A stretch of DNA of 64,000 nt from Gaeumannomyces sp. JS-464. Lineage: Eukaryota > Ascomycota > Sordariomycetes > Magnaporthales > Magnaporthaceae. The position numbers and the translations under genes are program-made. Location: positions 9,238,001 through 9,302,000 of the forward strand of contig NGZR01000001.1 of the NCBI GenBank assembly GCA_002197995.1, written 5' to 3'. Every line of letters starts with the position of its first letter. Within the stretch, counting starts at the first letter, position 1. Positions 47,709 through 59,745 of this stretch are shown here, one piece after another. The notes below the pieces were generated by a model. The model saw only the letters and a list, made by a program, of their open reading frames with translations, was not told where the DNA came from and ran no database searches.

Positions 47709-48488
47709 CTAATCATAAAGGCCCTCTGTGTCGTCGTCGATCAGGGCTTGTTGTTCCCCAACCTCATCCGGTTCGGGTTCCCAGAAGGCTTCGGTGTCCC
47801 ATAGCCATTGCCCCGCCTTGTCCAGCAAGGGGTCTCCCTCGGCATCGCACCAGTAGAAAGCATCAAAGGTTGTGTCGAGCTTGCGGTGGTAACCCCACGG
47901 CTTGGTGGTAATTTTGCCATCGTCGGTCTTCCACAACGGCTGTCCGTCGTAAAACTGGCGACTGTGTAGCGGTACCCCGTTAAGCGCTGTTTTCACCGGC
48001 CACATGCCCTGGCACCGTCGCAGACCTTGAACGAGCAGGCGGTATAGGGCATAGCGAAGCGTTGTACCGCTGGCGTTCTCACGAGGGAGAACCCAGCAAT
48101 CAACTTCGCAGGCGGCCTCTTTGATCTGCGATGCTTTGGCGGCTCTGAATTGCAGCATCAAGAAGGTGTAACCGTCAAAGCAAAAGATGTGGGGGCATTC
48201 GTATTTATACGCATAGCTGAGCCTAGGTTAGCGTTGCCCCTTAGGTAGCTTAGGGAAACTAGGGTGGGTTTCACGCTTTAAGCTCCTGAAATAACGACAA
48301 CTAGGCCTTGTGCAGGCCACCTTGCTGCCAGTCTTTAAATTCGAAAAGGCCTCTCTTGAATTCGCCAACGGCTAGATGTACTCGGTTGCCCTTGTGTTGA
48401 ACAGAGTAGCATACATCGACCGTCTTGTCGTCGTTAGCGTCGGAACGAGGGCTTTCGTGGGATGCCTGCAAGAGGTGCGGGTACCGGG
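47709..48488 (-). pseudogene. Conserved fungal hypothetical, 3' part (split by Copia-2)
   Basis: C-terminal part of a gene whose N-terminal part is at 56811-57139. Reading on the minus strand from the insertion: RYPHLLQASHESPRSD, DKTVDVCYSVQHKG, LAVGEFKRGLFEFKDWQQGG, then an in-frame TAG (48301-48303, probably CAG before). A 59-nt intron (donor GTGAAA, acceptor GGCTCAG) follows in ELKA, then YAYKYECPHIFCFDGYTFLM, VDCWVLPRENASGTTLRYAL, YRLLVQGLRRCQGM and the end at 47709. The motif series (hydrophobic-GEFKRG, YxCPxxxCFDG, CWVLPR, LRYALYRLLVQGxRRCQG) is that of a conserved, uncharacterised fungal protein family often found in accessory regions. GEFKR with an upstream Glu/Asp resembles a PD-(D/E)xK nuclease core, but this is inference. 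Confidence 0.65.
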
Positions 48489-48747
48489 TGTCGCAAAGGA
48501 GCGGGTCTTTACAAGGGATCTACCGGCAAAGCCATGTTACAAGACCCCGGTGCCCGTTAGAAACCCTCGTCGCCCTCGGCAGGTGCGTGACACGCACCGG
48601 CCGAGGCCGGCGAGGGTTCGATATCCTTACCGCGCACCCGTGTATATAAAGCCCGAAGGTTTCCCACTTTTAACAGCTTTTCCTACAGTTCTTTAAAGGT
48701 AAAGATTAAGCTAATCGGTTAACTGCTTGCACTTTTACTTTGCAATA
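48489..48747 (+). repeat. Copia-2 LTR, 5' copy
   Basis: 259 bp. The first half, next to host DNA, keeps more C and G than the 3' copy. Contains a TATA-like GTATATAAAG at about 48642 and a 53-nt hairpin. Confidence 0.9.
48564..48616. promoter_or_regulatory. LTR hairpin (53 nt), conserved in both LTRs
   Basis: Three nested stems: CCCTCG/CGAGGG, CCTCGG/CCGAGG and GGTGCGTG/CACGCACC. The partner in the 3' LTR is 56627-56679. Confidence 0.6.
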
Positions 48748-51700
48748 GTTATAAGCCCGGCGTTTTAAACCCCTTTTACGCATTTTAAAAGCTGCATTGC
48801 AATTACCTTTTTTACTTCCATTTTACTTTTTTATTAAGCATTTAGCAACTTTTCCTAATGCGCGGCAGGCTTATGTAAAACCCTTATTTTTAACTTAACG
48901 GGCTTACCGAGTGCCAGCGATTAAAGCTATCGCTATTCGAGCTACTAATCTCCGCTATTAACTTATATCCTTTCCATTTACCATAAACCTTTTCCGAATA
49001 TCTTTTAAAACGCCCCACTTATTTTAAAAGCACCTATTATATTTAACAATAATGCGAATTTGATTTTTACGGGGGTTTTATAAAATAAGCATTAATAGCA
49101 CGCGTGGATTACAATTTTTCGGCAAAACGCACAAATGCTCGCAATTTGGCATAAAGTTAATTTTAATTTGCAATTAAATGTTAAGCATTTATACGGCGAC
49201 CCGTTTATTTTCGAGTAATTAAAGCAATAAAATAAAAACGTTATATTTTAAAAGTTAAAAATACGGAAGCTTTTTTAAAAAATGCTTAATTAGAAAAAAA
49301 AGGATAAGCGCGTTAAAAAATGGCAAGCGGAAAGCAGCAAAGCATAAAATAACCCTAATCCCGAAAAGCCGGTATTCGCTACGAAAACCGAATTTGCAAA
49401 TCGCTTTACAAGTAAGCGAAAAGCATAAACAAAGCGTAATAAATTTGCGGTTTTCGATAAGCAATTAATAGCATTTAACAAATAGGTATTAACTTTCGTT
49501 AAACGCTTTATATTTACTAAGGCTATGCAAAAGGCGAACTTTAAAAGGTGGCACACTTTTTAAAAGATCGTTAAATGCTTGCAGCTAATTTTCGCCTTTA
49601 ACGCGACCTTTTCGTTTTATTAAACGATCGCGTAATATACTAATACCGTTAAAAAATCCAAAAGCATTACCGACGCCGATAAATGGTTTAGCAAATACCG
49701 TTTGGCTTTAAAATAAGCGCAAATTTATAAAATTCTTTATATCGTCGGTAATAACGGTGCTTTTAACTTTTTTAAAACGGTTAAGCGCTTTTAAACCTTT
49801 TAAGCTAAACGTTAAGCTAAAAATATCGTAATAAGCTTAAATAGCGCTATATTTAAAGTTTTTATTAATTAGTTCGGCTTTTTTTAATATAAGGATACGA
49901 TTAAACGACCAGGGGGTAAAAAAAAACCCAGTTTATACCATTTTAAACGAAAGCGTTATAAGCATTAACAAGCACCCGGAATAACGGAACGGGAGCTCGC
50001 AGCGCATCGAAAAGCTTTAAAAAGATAAAAAAACGTATAATTGCTTTGTAAATTACAAAAATTACTTTTAAAAGCCCGAAAAGTGCTAAACTTTATAACA
50101 CGTTTTAATAAGGTTCGCACCGCGCATTAACCCTTTTACTAAGCAGGAGATTAAAGCGATTAAAAAAGCGTTTAAAAAGCTTTAATAAAAAGGCTTTAAA
50201 AAAACTCTTTTCCGGATTTTTCAGTTTGTTAACTCCCTATAAGGAAAGTAATAGCAAAACGCGGGAAGCATTTTAAATTAGCCTTTGCCGAGCTATATTA
50301 ACGCGGCTATTTTCGAAAGTATAAACGCGTTTTCGGTATACGTAACGATTAGTTTTACGCATAACGTTTACTAAAATAACACGCTTTTCGATAATTGCGG
50401 TGCGGTACACTTGGTTAACTCGCTTAATAAGTTAAATTTAAAGTTTTTCGTATTAAATAACGGTTTAAAAACCGTCGAATGCGGCATTTAAAATTTCCCG
50501 ATTTTAAGCAAAGGATTACGCATTTTTAAAAGGTTTATATATAGCAATAAGGATTTAAAGTTTAATAACGTCGTTTTTATTAACGGTTTTTATATTAATA
50601 TTATTTTAAAACAAAGCTTTTAACAGTAAGGACGTGGTTTTACGGTTTCGATTATACTTTACGGTTTAAAATTATAAAAACGAATTTTATCGCTAAATAA
50701 TTAAAACGTCGAAATAATATCGTTTTTTTTAAATACAAGCCTTTTTCCTTTTATTTTTATGCTTTATACGTATTCGAATAAGCTGTTTTAAAATTTGTAA
50801 TAACCGTTTTCGATAATTGCTTTAAAAAAAGCGCGATATTTTTAACTAGCGCTTTTTAATCGATTATATTAAGCCGAAAAAAAGTAACGCGCATTTTTGG
50901 CATTTAAAAAGTAAATACTTAAAGCAGTAAACATTCGAAGCATTTATTTAAAGCGCGAAAAACGTACGAATTAAAAGGATACGGTAAATCGAATGCGAGG
51001 ATTACGCGATAACTTATACAAAAGCTGTTATTTCCAAACGCAAAATAAACTTAACTTTTAAGCCTTTTTAAAAAGTTTAGCTAAATTTATTTTATTTCCT
51101 ATTAAACGGTAATAATTAAAAAGTTTTTTTATTGTTAAAAAACGATTTTAACGGGAAGTTTTAAAAATATATAATGTTAAGGAAAAGTGCAAACGAGTTT
51201 ACGCTTTTACTAATTAATTAAAAAACTTAAATAACTCGTTAATACGGCTTTTAAATAACCATTTTTAAACACGATAATAAATTAACTTTAATCGTTAACA
51301 AAAGGAAAATTTGGTATTAAAAGTGGTGCGAATTTATAAATATTAAGCTGGAAAACCTTCCGCCGGATATTTACGAACCTAACGGCAAAATAAAACGAGC
51401 AAAGCAAAACGTTATTATACGCTCGATACGTATTAAACAAAAAGCCAATTTTTTAAAAAATTTTTAGCCAAAAGCTGTTTACACGGCTATTTGGCTTAAA
51501 AATATAAGCTTTTCGTTTTTTAAAAGCATGCGTTTTCCTAACGAGGTTATGCTCGTTTAATTTAAAAACTATTTCCGTTATTACACTTTAAAGCTCGTTA
51601 AAAAGCTAAAAGCGAATTTACGTTTTAATTAAAACGGCATTTACGTTTACAAATGCCGAGCATACGTTTTTTAACTTTTAATAAACGAAAAACAATATGC

Positions 51701-54700
51701 GTATAAAGTTTAAAATATAACCGCGCGGGTATATTAAATATTTAATCGGCTATAAAGCTTTTTATATTTACAAAATTTAAATATCGAGCAAAGCACGCAT
51801 TTTAATATCCCGCAACGTGCGTTTTAATAAAAAAACCTTTTTTAAAAAACTAAAAAAAAAGCTTTTATTGCTTTTAAAAGTATAGAAATGCTTTTAACGA
51901 TAAATAAGCAAAACGAGCCTTTCCGGTTTTAAAAAAAATTTGCAAATGCATTTAGCTTTTTAAAAACGGAAGCGTTAAAAATAACCATTATTATAACCGA
52001 GCATCCGGTTAAAATTCGGGAATAAAGGTGTTAAAAAAGATTGTTAACGATTAACTTCCTGCAAAAGAAATTGCATAATTAGCTTAAAAAATCGCGGAAA
52101 ACGCCGTAAACGTACAACGTTAAACCGCGAAAAAAATCCCGATTTTAAATGCTTTAAAAAGCAGCTAAACAAAAAAGCCGGTGCGCGGTTAAAAGCCGGA
52201 AAAAGATTTTAACAATGGCTTTAGCGAAATAAAAAGTGGCTTTATTAACTTAAAAAAAACAAGGATAAAGCGTTAAAAAAGCGTTAACGTTCGCTTTTAT
52301 AACGCGTTTGTTTTACAATATTTAAATGCGCGGGAATATTAACCGAGCATTTTAAAGCCTAATAAAAACCCGGAAATTCGAAATACGATAATAGTTTAAA
52401 CCGATTAACCACTATTAATTATTAAAAAATAATAGCGACTTTTTTATACGTGCTATAATAATTAACAAGTATTTTAAAAGCATTAACGCCGGCGCGATTT
52501 ACTTTTTAAATGCTAACCGCTTAGCAGTTTAAAAAAGCTTTTAAAACGGGTAAAAAAATAAAGGCTAAAAAAGGAGCAATTTTTAAAAAAAAGGCCAAAT
52601 AGCAAAAAAACCTTATTAATTACGTATTCGCTACGTTAAACGGTAAAAAGCTTACAAATTAATCTTATAAAAGGAAAAAGCTTAAATAACGGTAAAACGA
52701 TTTTTTTTGCACGTTTTTGTTTAATTATTAAAAAGCGGTAGTAAAAAGTTAAAAAAACCACCGTTTTTTTTACGAAATCGTTATAATTTTAACTTTTAAA
52801 ACGGCGGATAGGCTTAAATACTAAGCAGGTGAAAAAATATATAAAAACGCATTATAAAACGTCCTAAAGTTTTAAAAAAAGCTTAATAAGCACCCGTTAA
52901 ACCTTAGTTTAAAAAAGCCGTATTAGTAAAAATAACGGGGTTTATAAAAAAAGCATTTGGATTAAACTACCGCGGTACAACGCTTTACCGAGCGTTTAAT
53001 ATTAAATGGGTTTTTATTTACAAGTTTAACGAAAACGGATATTTTAATAAATTTAAAACAAAAGCAATTGTTAAAAGTGATTAATAATTTTTAAACTTTT
53101 TAAAAAGCATTTACGCCGCGATATTAGCTGCGCGGACGTTTCGGATTATAATAGCGATTATAGCTTATTTCGATTTGGAAGCTTTACAAATAAATGTAAG
53201 CAACGCGTTTTTATACGCAAAGCTCGGTTTAAATTACAACCTAATTTACGTTAAACTTTCACTTAAATTTGCAAAGCCCGAGTACGTTACCCGTTTAAGG
53301 AAAACTTTGTATAAAATAAGGGATTTTCCGTTATTTTGGTATAAAAAGTTAGCTAAAACCCTGCAAAAATTCGGCTTAAAAGCGGCTATAAATAAGCTTT
53401 GCCTTTTTATAAACGAGGCACGCTATATTTTCTTGCTTTTTTATATCGACGATATCGTGCTTTTTTACCGTAAAAAGCACGCGAGTAAAGCGCGCTAAAT
53501 GTTTAAAAAGCTTAAAAATAAATATAAAATGCGCGAAAAACTTTTGGAATGGTTTTTAAGCATTAAAATTACGCGTAATAAACAAAAACGCACGATTACC
53601 TTATTACACGACTTTTATATTAGTAAAGTTGCTTACCGTTTTAACCTTAACGATAAAATAATCTTTTAACCATTTCCTTTTTTATTAAAAAGCTTACGAA
53701 GCATTTAAGCATTATAACCGCGCAAAAAGTACTAAGCTTTTAAAAAAAGGTTAGGTTAATACTATATATAGCTATTATAGTAAAACCGGATATTACGTAC
53801 GTAATAGCGGCGCTTTTTAAGCATTTAACTAACTTTTTACCTGCGTATTACAAAGCCGCAAACTAAACGATTAGGTATTTTTTCGAAATTAGGTATTTAT
53901 TTATTAAATATAACTAAAACTAAAAAGCTAAACATTTAAAAATCGCGGAAAACGTTTTATTTGCAAATAATTTAAAAATAAAGCACTTTTTTAAAAGCTA
54001 TATTATGTTTTTTTTTTTTAAAAAACCCGTTATTTAAAAAGCAGGAAAACAAGTTACCGTAATAACTTTAACCATTAAAGCAAAGCTTTTAACGCTTTTT
54101 AAAATGGCTAAAAAATTTATAATTTTAAAAAAACTTTTCCGAAACGTACAATTAAAGCTCGGTAAACCTTAAAGGATTTTTTGTAATAATAAATAAACAA
54201 TTCGCTTAATAGTACAAAAACGCCCGGATCGTTACCGCGCTCCGGCACGTTAATATTTAAAATATATGGTTATATTAAAAGCATTTAAAAGGGTTATTCG
54301 AAATGATTTACTTAAAAACCTTGGAAATGCCCGCAAACAGCTGTATAAAAGCACTTTTAAAAGCTAAATTTAAGCATTTTAAAATGCTTTTAAAATTGCA
54401 TAACGCGGTTTATAAAATACCTTAAAATGCGGTTATTTAAAAAGTATTAATATAATATTACAAAAGTATAGTAAAAGGTATAACGAGCATTAAACAACCT
54501 AATATGCATTTTTTTTTTAAAAAAAAAAACAATACAAAAATAACGGCGGTAACGTAAAAGGTTAAACGAGCTTTACAGTTTAAAAATAAATAAAAATAAA
54601 AACGGCCGATACGGTTTAAACCCTTTTTTTTTAATTTCCCTTTTTTTACCTTCCTCCTTTTTTTTCTTTTTTAAGCTTCCTAAAAAACGAAAGCTTAAAT

Positions 54701-56551
54701 ACCGCGCTCGCGGCGGTAATTAGCGTTTATAAAAGCGATGCTAGTTAAAAAATCATCGCTAAAACGACGATACCCGGCTAGCATTATATTTCCCACCCTT
54801 TTTTTTTATCGTCGTTATTATCGTTATCGTCGTCCCGCTTTCTTTTCGGCTTGCGTTAAAAAAAAGCATCTCTTTTTTTATAAAACGCTTTACGCGCACC
54901 TTTTCCGATTTCGAATCGCTTTTTCCCTTTACAACTCGTTTCGAATAACCGCGTTTATACGGCGCAATTAAATTACAAATAATAGTACGGAATTTTTAAA
55001 CCTTTTTATTATTATTACGGGCGAAAGCTTTTTTAAGCTAAATAGCTTTATTATAAAAGGTTTCGTTCGCGGGAAAAGGCTTACAAAAATAACCTTTTTA
55101 ACATTACACGCAATAAAAAGCTTTACCGTTTTTACGTTTACAGCGTATAAAACGGTTAAAATAAAGCCCGCGGTATTTCGTAAAATACGCGCGAATATAA
55201 CCGTCGTATAAAACAGCCCAAAAGGTAGCCCTTTTAAGCATTTTAACAACGGCGCCTTTTTTAAAGCAGGCCGGCGGGGACGGGAAACGGGGGCGCGAGC
55301 GCGGTCGCGTAAAAACTAATAAAAGTTAGCATAAAAAAAAGGGTAAAGCTAAAAAAAAACAATCGGGTGCGTTAAAAACATTCGAATTAATAAACTAATG
55401 CTTAAAAAGCACAATTTACCGGGTTACGAGGCTCGCCCCGGCTAAAGCGGTTAACTTCGGGCGATTAAACGACCTTTTTTTCGTCGTTTTCCTTTTTTTC
55501 CTCTTTATCGTTATTAAAAAAGGCGAGGGCCTCGTTTGCCTTCGCTTTTTTATTTGGGGCGCTAAAAATACGCACCCGCCCGCTCAAAGCGGTTTTTTTT
55601 TGCGCGACCTCCCACGAGGAAGCAAAATGCTCCTTTTCGAAGGAAAGCTTAACTTAGTGTAAATCGGCAAAAAGGACCGTAACGAGCGGGGCGGCATTAG
55701 GCGCGAGCGCGAGCGCGGGCTGGGCTATCGTTAGCCGCATTCGAAAGCGCGGCGCGGGCGGCCGGCTAGTGGGCAGCGGGCGGCGAAGCGGCGTAACCGG
55801 CGGCGGCGGAGCCGCTGGTGCTATTGCTGCTGCTATTGCAAGCGGAGGCCGCGAAACCTTTGCCGCAAAAAGGCGAGCGGCGGCCCGGAGGTCGTCCGCT
55901 AAGCGCTGCTTATTTATATATTCGCTATTAGTTAACGAGCTTTAAAAGCCGTGTTTTAAAGGTATAAAGCATTTATTGCTTATAAGCGCAAGCCCGCTTT
56001 GCCGCTTTTTCGGCACGACTTTTATTGCTAGATATTTATAACAAATTAGCGCTAAATGCTTTTTAATTCGTCGCGCGCACGCGCGTAAACAAGCGGAAAC
56101 GCTAAAAAAAGGTAAATTTACAGTTTTTATAAAGCTTAAGCTTTAATAACGCATAAAAGTTAGCTTAAGCTTACCGCTAAACGGATTAAAAGCATTATTG
56201 CGTATAAATTTATAATTATTACTAAAAAAAAAAAAAAGGAAAAAGCGCCGGAGCGAAAGCTAACGGTAAAGCTTTTTAATATCGCTTAACTAATAAAAAG
56301 GAACCGTTATTTATAATAAAAAAAAAAAACAAAGGAACACTTAAAACCACTTAAAAGGAAAAAGCACTTTTTAAGCGCTTTAATTTTCCAAGCTTAAACT
56401 TTTTTAATAAGCACTTAATACTTACGGCTAAATCGGATTAATACTATGCTAAACATCCCGGTATAAGGAAATAAGCTTATAAAGCTTTTATTATTTATAA
56501 ATTTCCTTTGTTTAAATTAGCCGGTAACCTACGGTTACCAGTTGGGGGGTG

Positions 56552-56810
56552 TGTCGCAAAAAAGCGGGTTTTTACGGGGGATTTACCGGCAAAGCCATGT
56601 TACAAAACCCTGGTGCCCGTTAAAAACCCTCGTCGCCTTCGGTAAGTGCGTAACACGCACCGGCCGAAGCCGGCGAGGGTTCGATATTTTTACCGCGCAC
56701 CCGTGTATATAAAGCCCGAAGGTCTCCCACCCTTAACAGCCTTTCCTACAGTTTTTTAGAGGTAGAAATCAAGCTAATCGGTTAACTGCCTGCACCTTTA
56801 CTTTGCAATA
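56552..56810 (+). repeat. Copia-2 LTR, 3' copy
   Basis: 259 bp partner of 48489-48747, separated from it by transitions. Followed by CCGGG. Confidence 0.9.
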
Positions 56811-57139
56811 CCGGGCCCATGCGGCCACGACGATATTGGAAATTTCCGTGTGGAACCAAGTAATGGCGTCCTCTTCCGAATACATCCGCCACGATCGGAA
56901 GTTGGGGGGGGGTATGCAGGTTCATTCAGACGCAACGAGTCGTCGTCGTATTCAGGCAGGAATGCGTCGTCGAAATTGGCGACTACCTTCCCCGGCCCGA
57001 GAACTCTGGTATGCAGTTTGTACTTGGCAACGGGTGGGAAAGATTTTGTCCATGTCTTATTGCTTTGGGATTGGCAATAGGTAAGGTGGACCGGATTCGT
57101 TGGGTGCTCGTTGAGAAGATTGGTAACCGTAGTCGCCAT
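56811..57139 (-). pseudogene. Conserved fungal hypothetical, 5' part (split by Copia-2)
   Basis: Start ATG at 57139 (MATTVTNLLNEH), or 57151. Reads TYCQSQSNKTWTKSFPP and FDDAFLPEYDDDSLRLNEPAY, then a run of nine C's (56904-56912) where the frame slips. The next frame gives FRSWRMYSEEDAITWFHTEI and SNIVVAAWA, and across the Copia target site it continues without a break as RYPHLLQASHE in the 3' part. One base added in the C-run and removal of the Copia with one CCGGG restores one open frame, apart from the TAG downstream. This proves the two pieces were one gene. Confidence 0.65.
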
Positions 57140-57417
57140 CCTGCCGCTCAATGAAAGGCGGAAAGGTGAGAAGCAGGGTGGTGTTGCCGGGTAGCATGTT
57201 GGTCTTCCAAGGTTGACTTCCGGAACAGCATAAATCCGAGCGCCGAGCGATGACGACTAAAAATCCATTCCACCCTGGAACCCAACTTCATACCGACTTC
57301 TGATTCTCTGGGGCGGAGCAGTCCATCGTGGGAAAGGGGACACCACGACGGCAACACGGCAACACGGCGTAATCACGAGGTCGACGTCTGTCTAACCCAT
57401 ACTCGTGACTTTTGCTC

Positions 57418-58175
57418 ATGTCGGAGCAGCTGAGCCCGCGCTCCAGCGCATCCTCGTCCTCGGTCGTGTCCTCGGTCGTGTCCAACCCCTTCGTCAAGGT
57501 ACACGCACATTGATTCCCTAAGACGGAGTGCTAAATCTGACCCCTGTTCGCGTGCTCCAGTTCCAGATGGGCTACGCCTCCGTTTCTGCCCTCGCCGAAA
57601 CCATCGACTACTCGCGTGTCCACGTCCAGCGCCTGACTCTGAACCGTGGCATCTGGCACCGCAACTTCCTCCGATTGCCCCAGATGGTCCAGAGTCTCCT
57701 TCGGAAGATCTGGCCCCCATTTTCCCTCCCCGACAAAGTCATTCTCAAACCGCTCAAAACCGGCTGGGACGATGAATTCAACCACGAGCTGCAGATGTAC
57801 AAGAGGCTAGAGCCCATACAAGGTTCTCTCGTGCCCGTCCTATACGGCGAGGTTCGGTGCGACGGATCCCGCGCCATGCTGCTCTCGGAAATTCCGGGCA
57901 TCGTGATGGACAAGCAGCAGCCCCCGCGTCTCACCATTGATGAATTCAAAGAGCGGCTCGAGAATGCCTACCGTCGGTTGATTGCCTTCGGAGTGGCGCA
58001 CGAGGACCCGTGGTTGGGCAATCTCTTCTTGGTTGATGGCAAGATTGTATTTCTGGATCTGGAGTTTGTCTATGAGGAGGACGACTTAGAAGGGGCCATG
58101 GATATCTATGTGGAGTCTTTCGTACTCAAATACCAGAGATACCTGAATGCTATAGCCGACGGCTTTTATCCATAG
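57418..58175 (+). CDS. Kinase-fold (phosphotransferase-like) protein, one intron
   Basis: Exon 1 57418-57498 (MSEQLSPRSSASSSSVVSS...PFVK), a 62-nt intron with donor GTACAC and acceptor CTCCAG, and exon 2 57561-58175. Phase is kept and the product has 231 residues. Kinase-fold features: VILKPLK at about residue 87-93 (ATP-lysine region), E in FNHELQMYKRL at about 103, LVPVLYGEV, the hinge-like SRAMLLSEIPG, a catalytic loop AHEDPWLGNLF at about 173-183 with H-x-D and Asn in place, and a metal-binding FLDLEF at about 192. It lacks the glycine-rich loop at the N-terminus and is short compared with full kinases, like the many fungal aminoglycoside-phosphotransferase-type proteins of unknown substrate. 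No lesion seen. Confidence 0.75.
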
Positions 58176-58680
58176 ACGAACAGGAAACTAGATAGTCGTT
58201 GGAATCCCGGATTATAACCCCATTTAGAAATGCAACCCTCACGGGCGATGCACATTGGATGGATGCCGCTTCTGAAAAGTTTTGGGGCCGACCACATTTG
58301 CAGCCAGAAAGACATCGCGCGTATCTCTGTCTGATACAGATCGTAGCTTTCATGCTTCTTCTAATCCTTGTCGTGCTCTCTATTCCTTTCTCCGAGCTAC
58401 AAGTCCCTCATTTAATATGCGATGAATATAAGAGCTAGAAATTGTAAAGATTGCCAGAGTTTAGGAATTGAAGCATACATATCCAGATATAGGATTAAAA
58501 CTACCACGATCCGTTATGGACGAAAGCGACCCAGGCTGTGAATTCGCCCTCCAGCTCTTTCATTGGATGCATGAGACAGCCACAGACTCGGGCTTCGCGT
58601 CGAGTCTCACGTCTCTGGTGTCTGCCGTGTTCTCGAAGCGAGCGAAGTCGAAGATGGCCTGAACACAAATTGCCGCGGCC
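58176..58680. other. Spacer, weak open frame
   Basis: A 64-codon plus-strand frame (58468-58662, MKHTYPDIGLKLPRSVMDES) has no recognised motif. It may be part of the decayed methyltransferase gene that follows, but no methyltransferase motif is visible in it. Confidence 0.3.
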
Positions 58681-58932
58681 GTGCAGATATACAAGGTGCC
58701 CATCAGCACGTGGCCTAAAGACGAGGGGCTCAAGAAGGCAGGGCTGTACAAGGCCATCACACTCGACTTCTTTTCGGCCGCAAAGGCCCCCTTCACCCGC
58801 GGCCTGGGATGGTCCACCGAGGAGCTCGACGTTTTCCTCGTCGACGTTAGGAAGTCTATCCTGAACGCCCACATACACTCGTATTACACTCTCCATATGG
58901 TCATTGGGCAAAAGCCGCTGGGTCCAGCTTAG
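58681..58932 (+). pseudogene. C-terminal remnant of a SAM methyltransferase
   Basis: 84 codons without a proper start: IYKVPISTWPKDEGLKKAGL, YKAITLDFFSA, FTRGLGWSTEELDVFLVDVR and AHIHSYYTLHMVIGQKP, then stop. This is the characteristic C-terminal end of fungal Methyltransf_23-type (LaeA-like/secondary-metabolism) methyltransferases, where KxPIGxWPKD follows the Rossmann domain and YGQKP ends the protein. The SAM-binding N-terminal domain is absent upstream, so only the tail survives. Confidence 0.7.
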
Positions 58933-59745
58933 GCGTTTGATGCGAAGAGGTGCAACTCCGGAGACAGAGTGATCTATGATGACATCCTAGGCGGCGCGGC
59001 GGCGAGGGCGGCAGGGGAGCCTGGACGTGACTGGATAGCTAGCGGTGGAAGTTGGCGTCGAGCATGGATCGGATTCCTAGCCCCTTGTATCCCATTTATG
59101 CCTCCTAACCATCGTCTTGACTGATATCCTTGAAACGATGACGTTTCGTTGGCACTATAATCACGGCCTCGCTTGGTCAAGGGGACCGGAGGACTGATGT
59201 GGAGGCTTCTAGACTTCGCACGTATCGTCCGCAATCGCTCCAGGGCTTGTGGGAGGAGAGAGAGGCTGGTCTTGGACAGAGAAGAGGCTCCATCTATGGG
59301 GTTCTTACCTGGCACCTGAAGCGTCCGCAATCGCTGCAAGGCGGCAGTAGCTGCATTGGAAAGGGCCGATAGGATGCACATGACTTGTGATAGATGCTGA
59401 ACAGCTGCCAATTACTCACGGCCGTTTTTCTCGGTACCAGCCTGTCGGGGCCGGATCCTCAGGCGCCTGCCGGGGCTCCGCTGTCGACCACTAGCGATGG
59501 GAAGATAAGCGAGAGCGGACGTCACTGCAGCTAACAGGCGCCGCGTGCCAAAAATACCCTCCCTGGGGCAAAGCCAACCCCTTGTCCCAGCTGTGCTTCC
59601 CACATGTCGCCTTATTCATAGCTCCTCTCTCCGTTTCTCGAGAATTCCTCGACCCTACTCCTCCTTGCTTGAAGGCTCGGTCACGCCAAGCCTTTCTGGA
59701 AATTCCTCATGGTGGTAAGGACAACGCACGACGCAATACGCAGCA
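58933..59745. other. Intergenic, no gene seen
   Basis: A minus-strand frame (58974-59411) has two short related segments (AALQRLRTLQ, ALERLRTIR) because of a small direct repeat (GTCCGCAATCGCT at about 59227 and 59324). Not supported as a gene. Confidence 0.4.

Larger units (their letters stand above)
48489..56810 (+). mobile_element. Copia (Ty1-type) LTR retrotransposon 2, RIP-inactivated
   Basis: 8,322-bp element with two 259-bp LTRs (TGTCGC...GCAATA) and a perfect CCGGG target duplication (48484-48488, 56811-56815). An aspartic protease remnant lies at about 50370-50640 (LFDNCGAVHLVN, VVFINGFYINI), where DNCG stands for the catalytic D-S/T-G. Reverse transcriptase lies at 53175-53660: NVSNAFLYAKL, RLRKTLYKIRDFPLFWYKKL, LFYIDDIVLFYRKK (YxDD intact) and WFLSIKITRNKQKRTI. 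Protease and integrase before RT, and the YIDD box, make it Copia. The primer site after the 5' LTR is GTTATAAGCCC, the same as in Copia-1. A G6 polypurine tract precedes the 3' LTR. Between 48748 and 50340 and between 53700 and 56550 only stop-riddled AT-rich sequence is seen. Confidence 0.88.

Noticed and set aside
58974..59411. 145-codon minus-strand frame with a short internal repeat
   Set aside because: Repeat is a chance or minor DNA duplication; no family features and poor start context.
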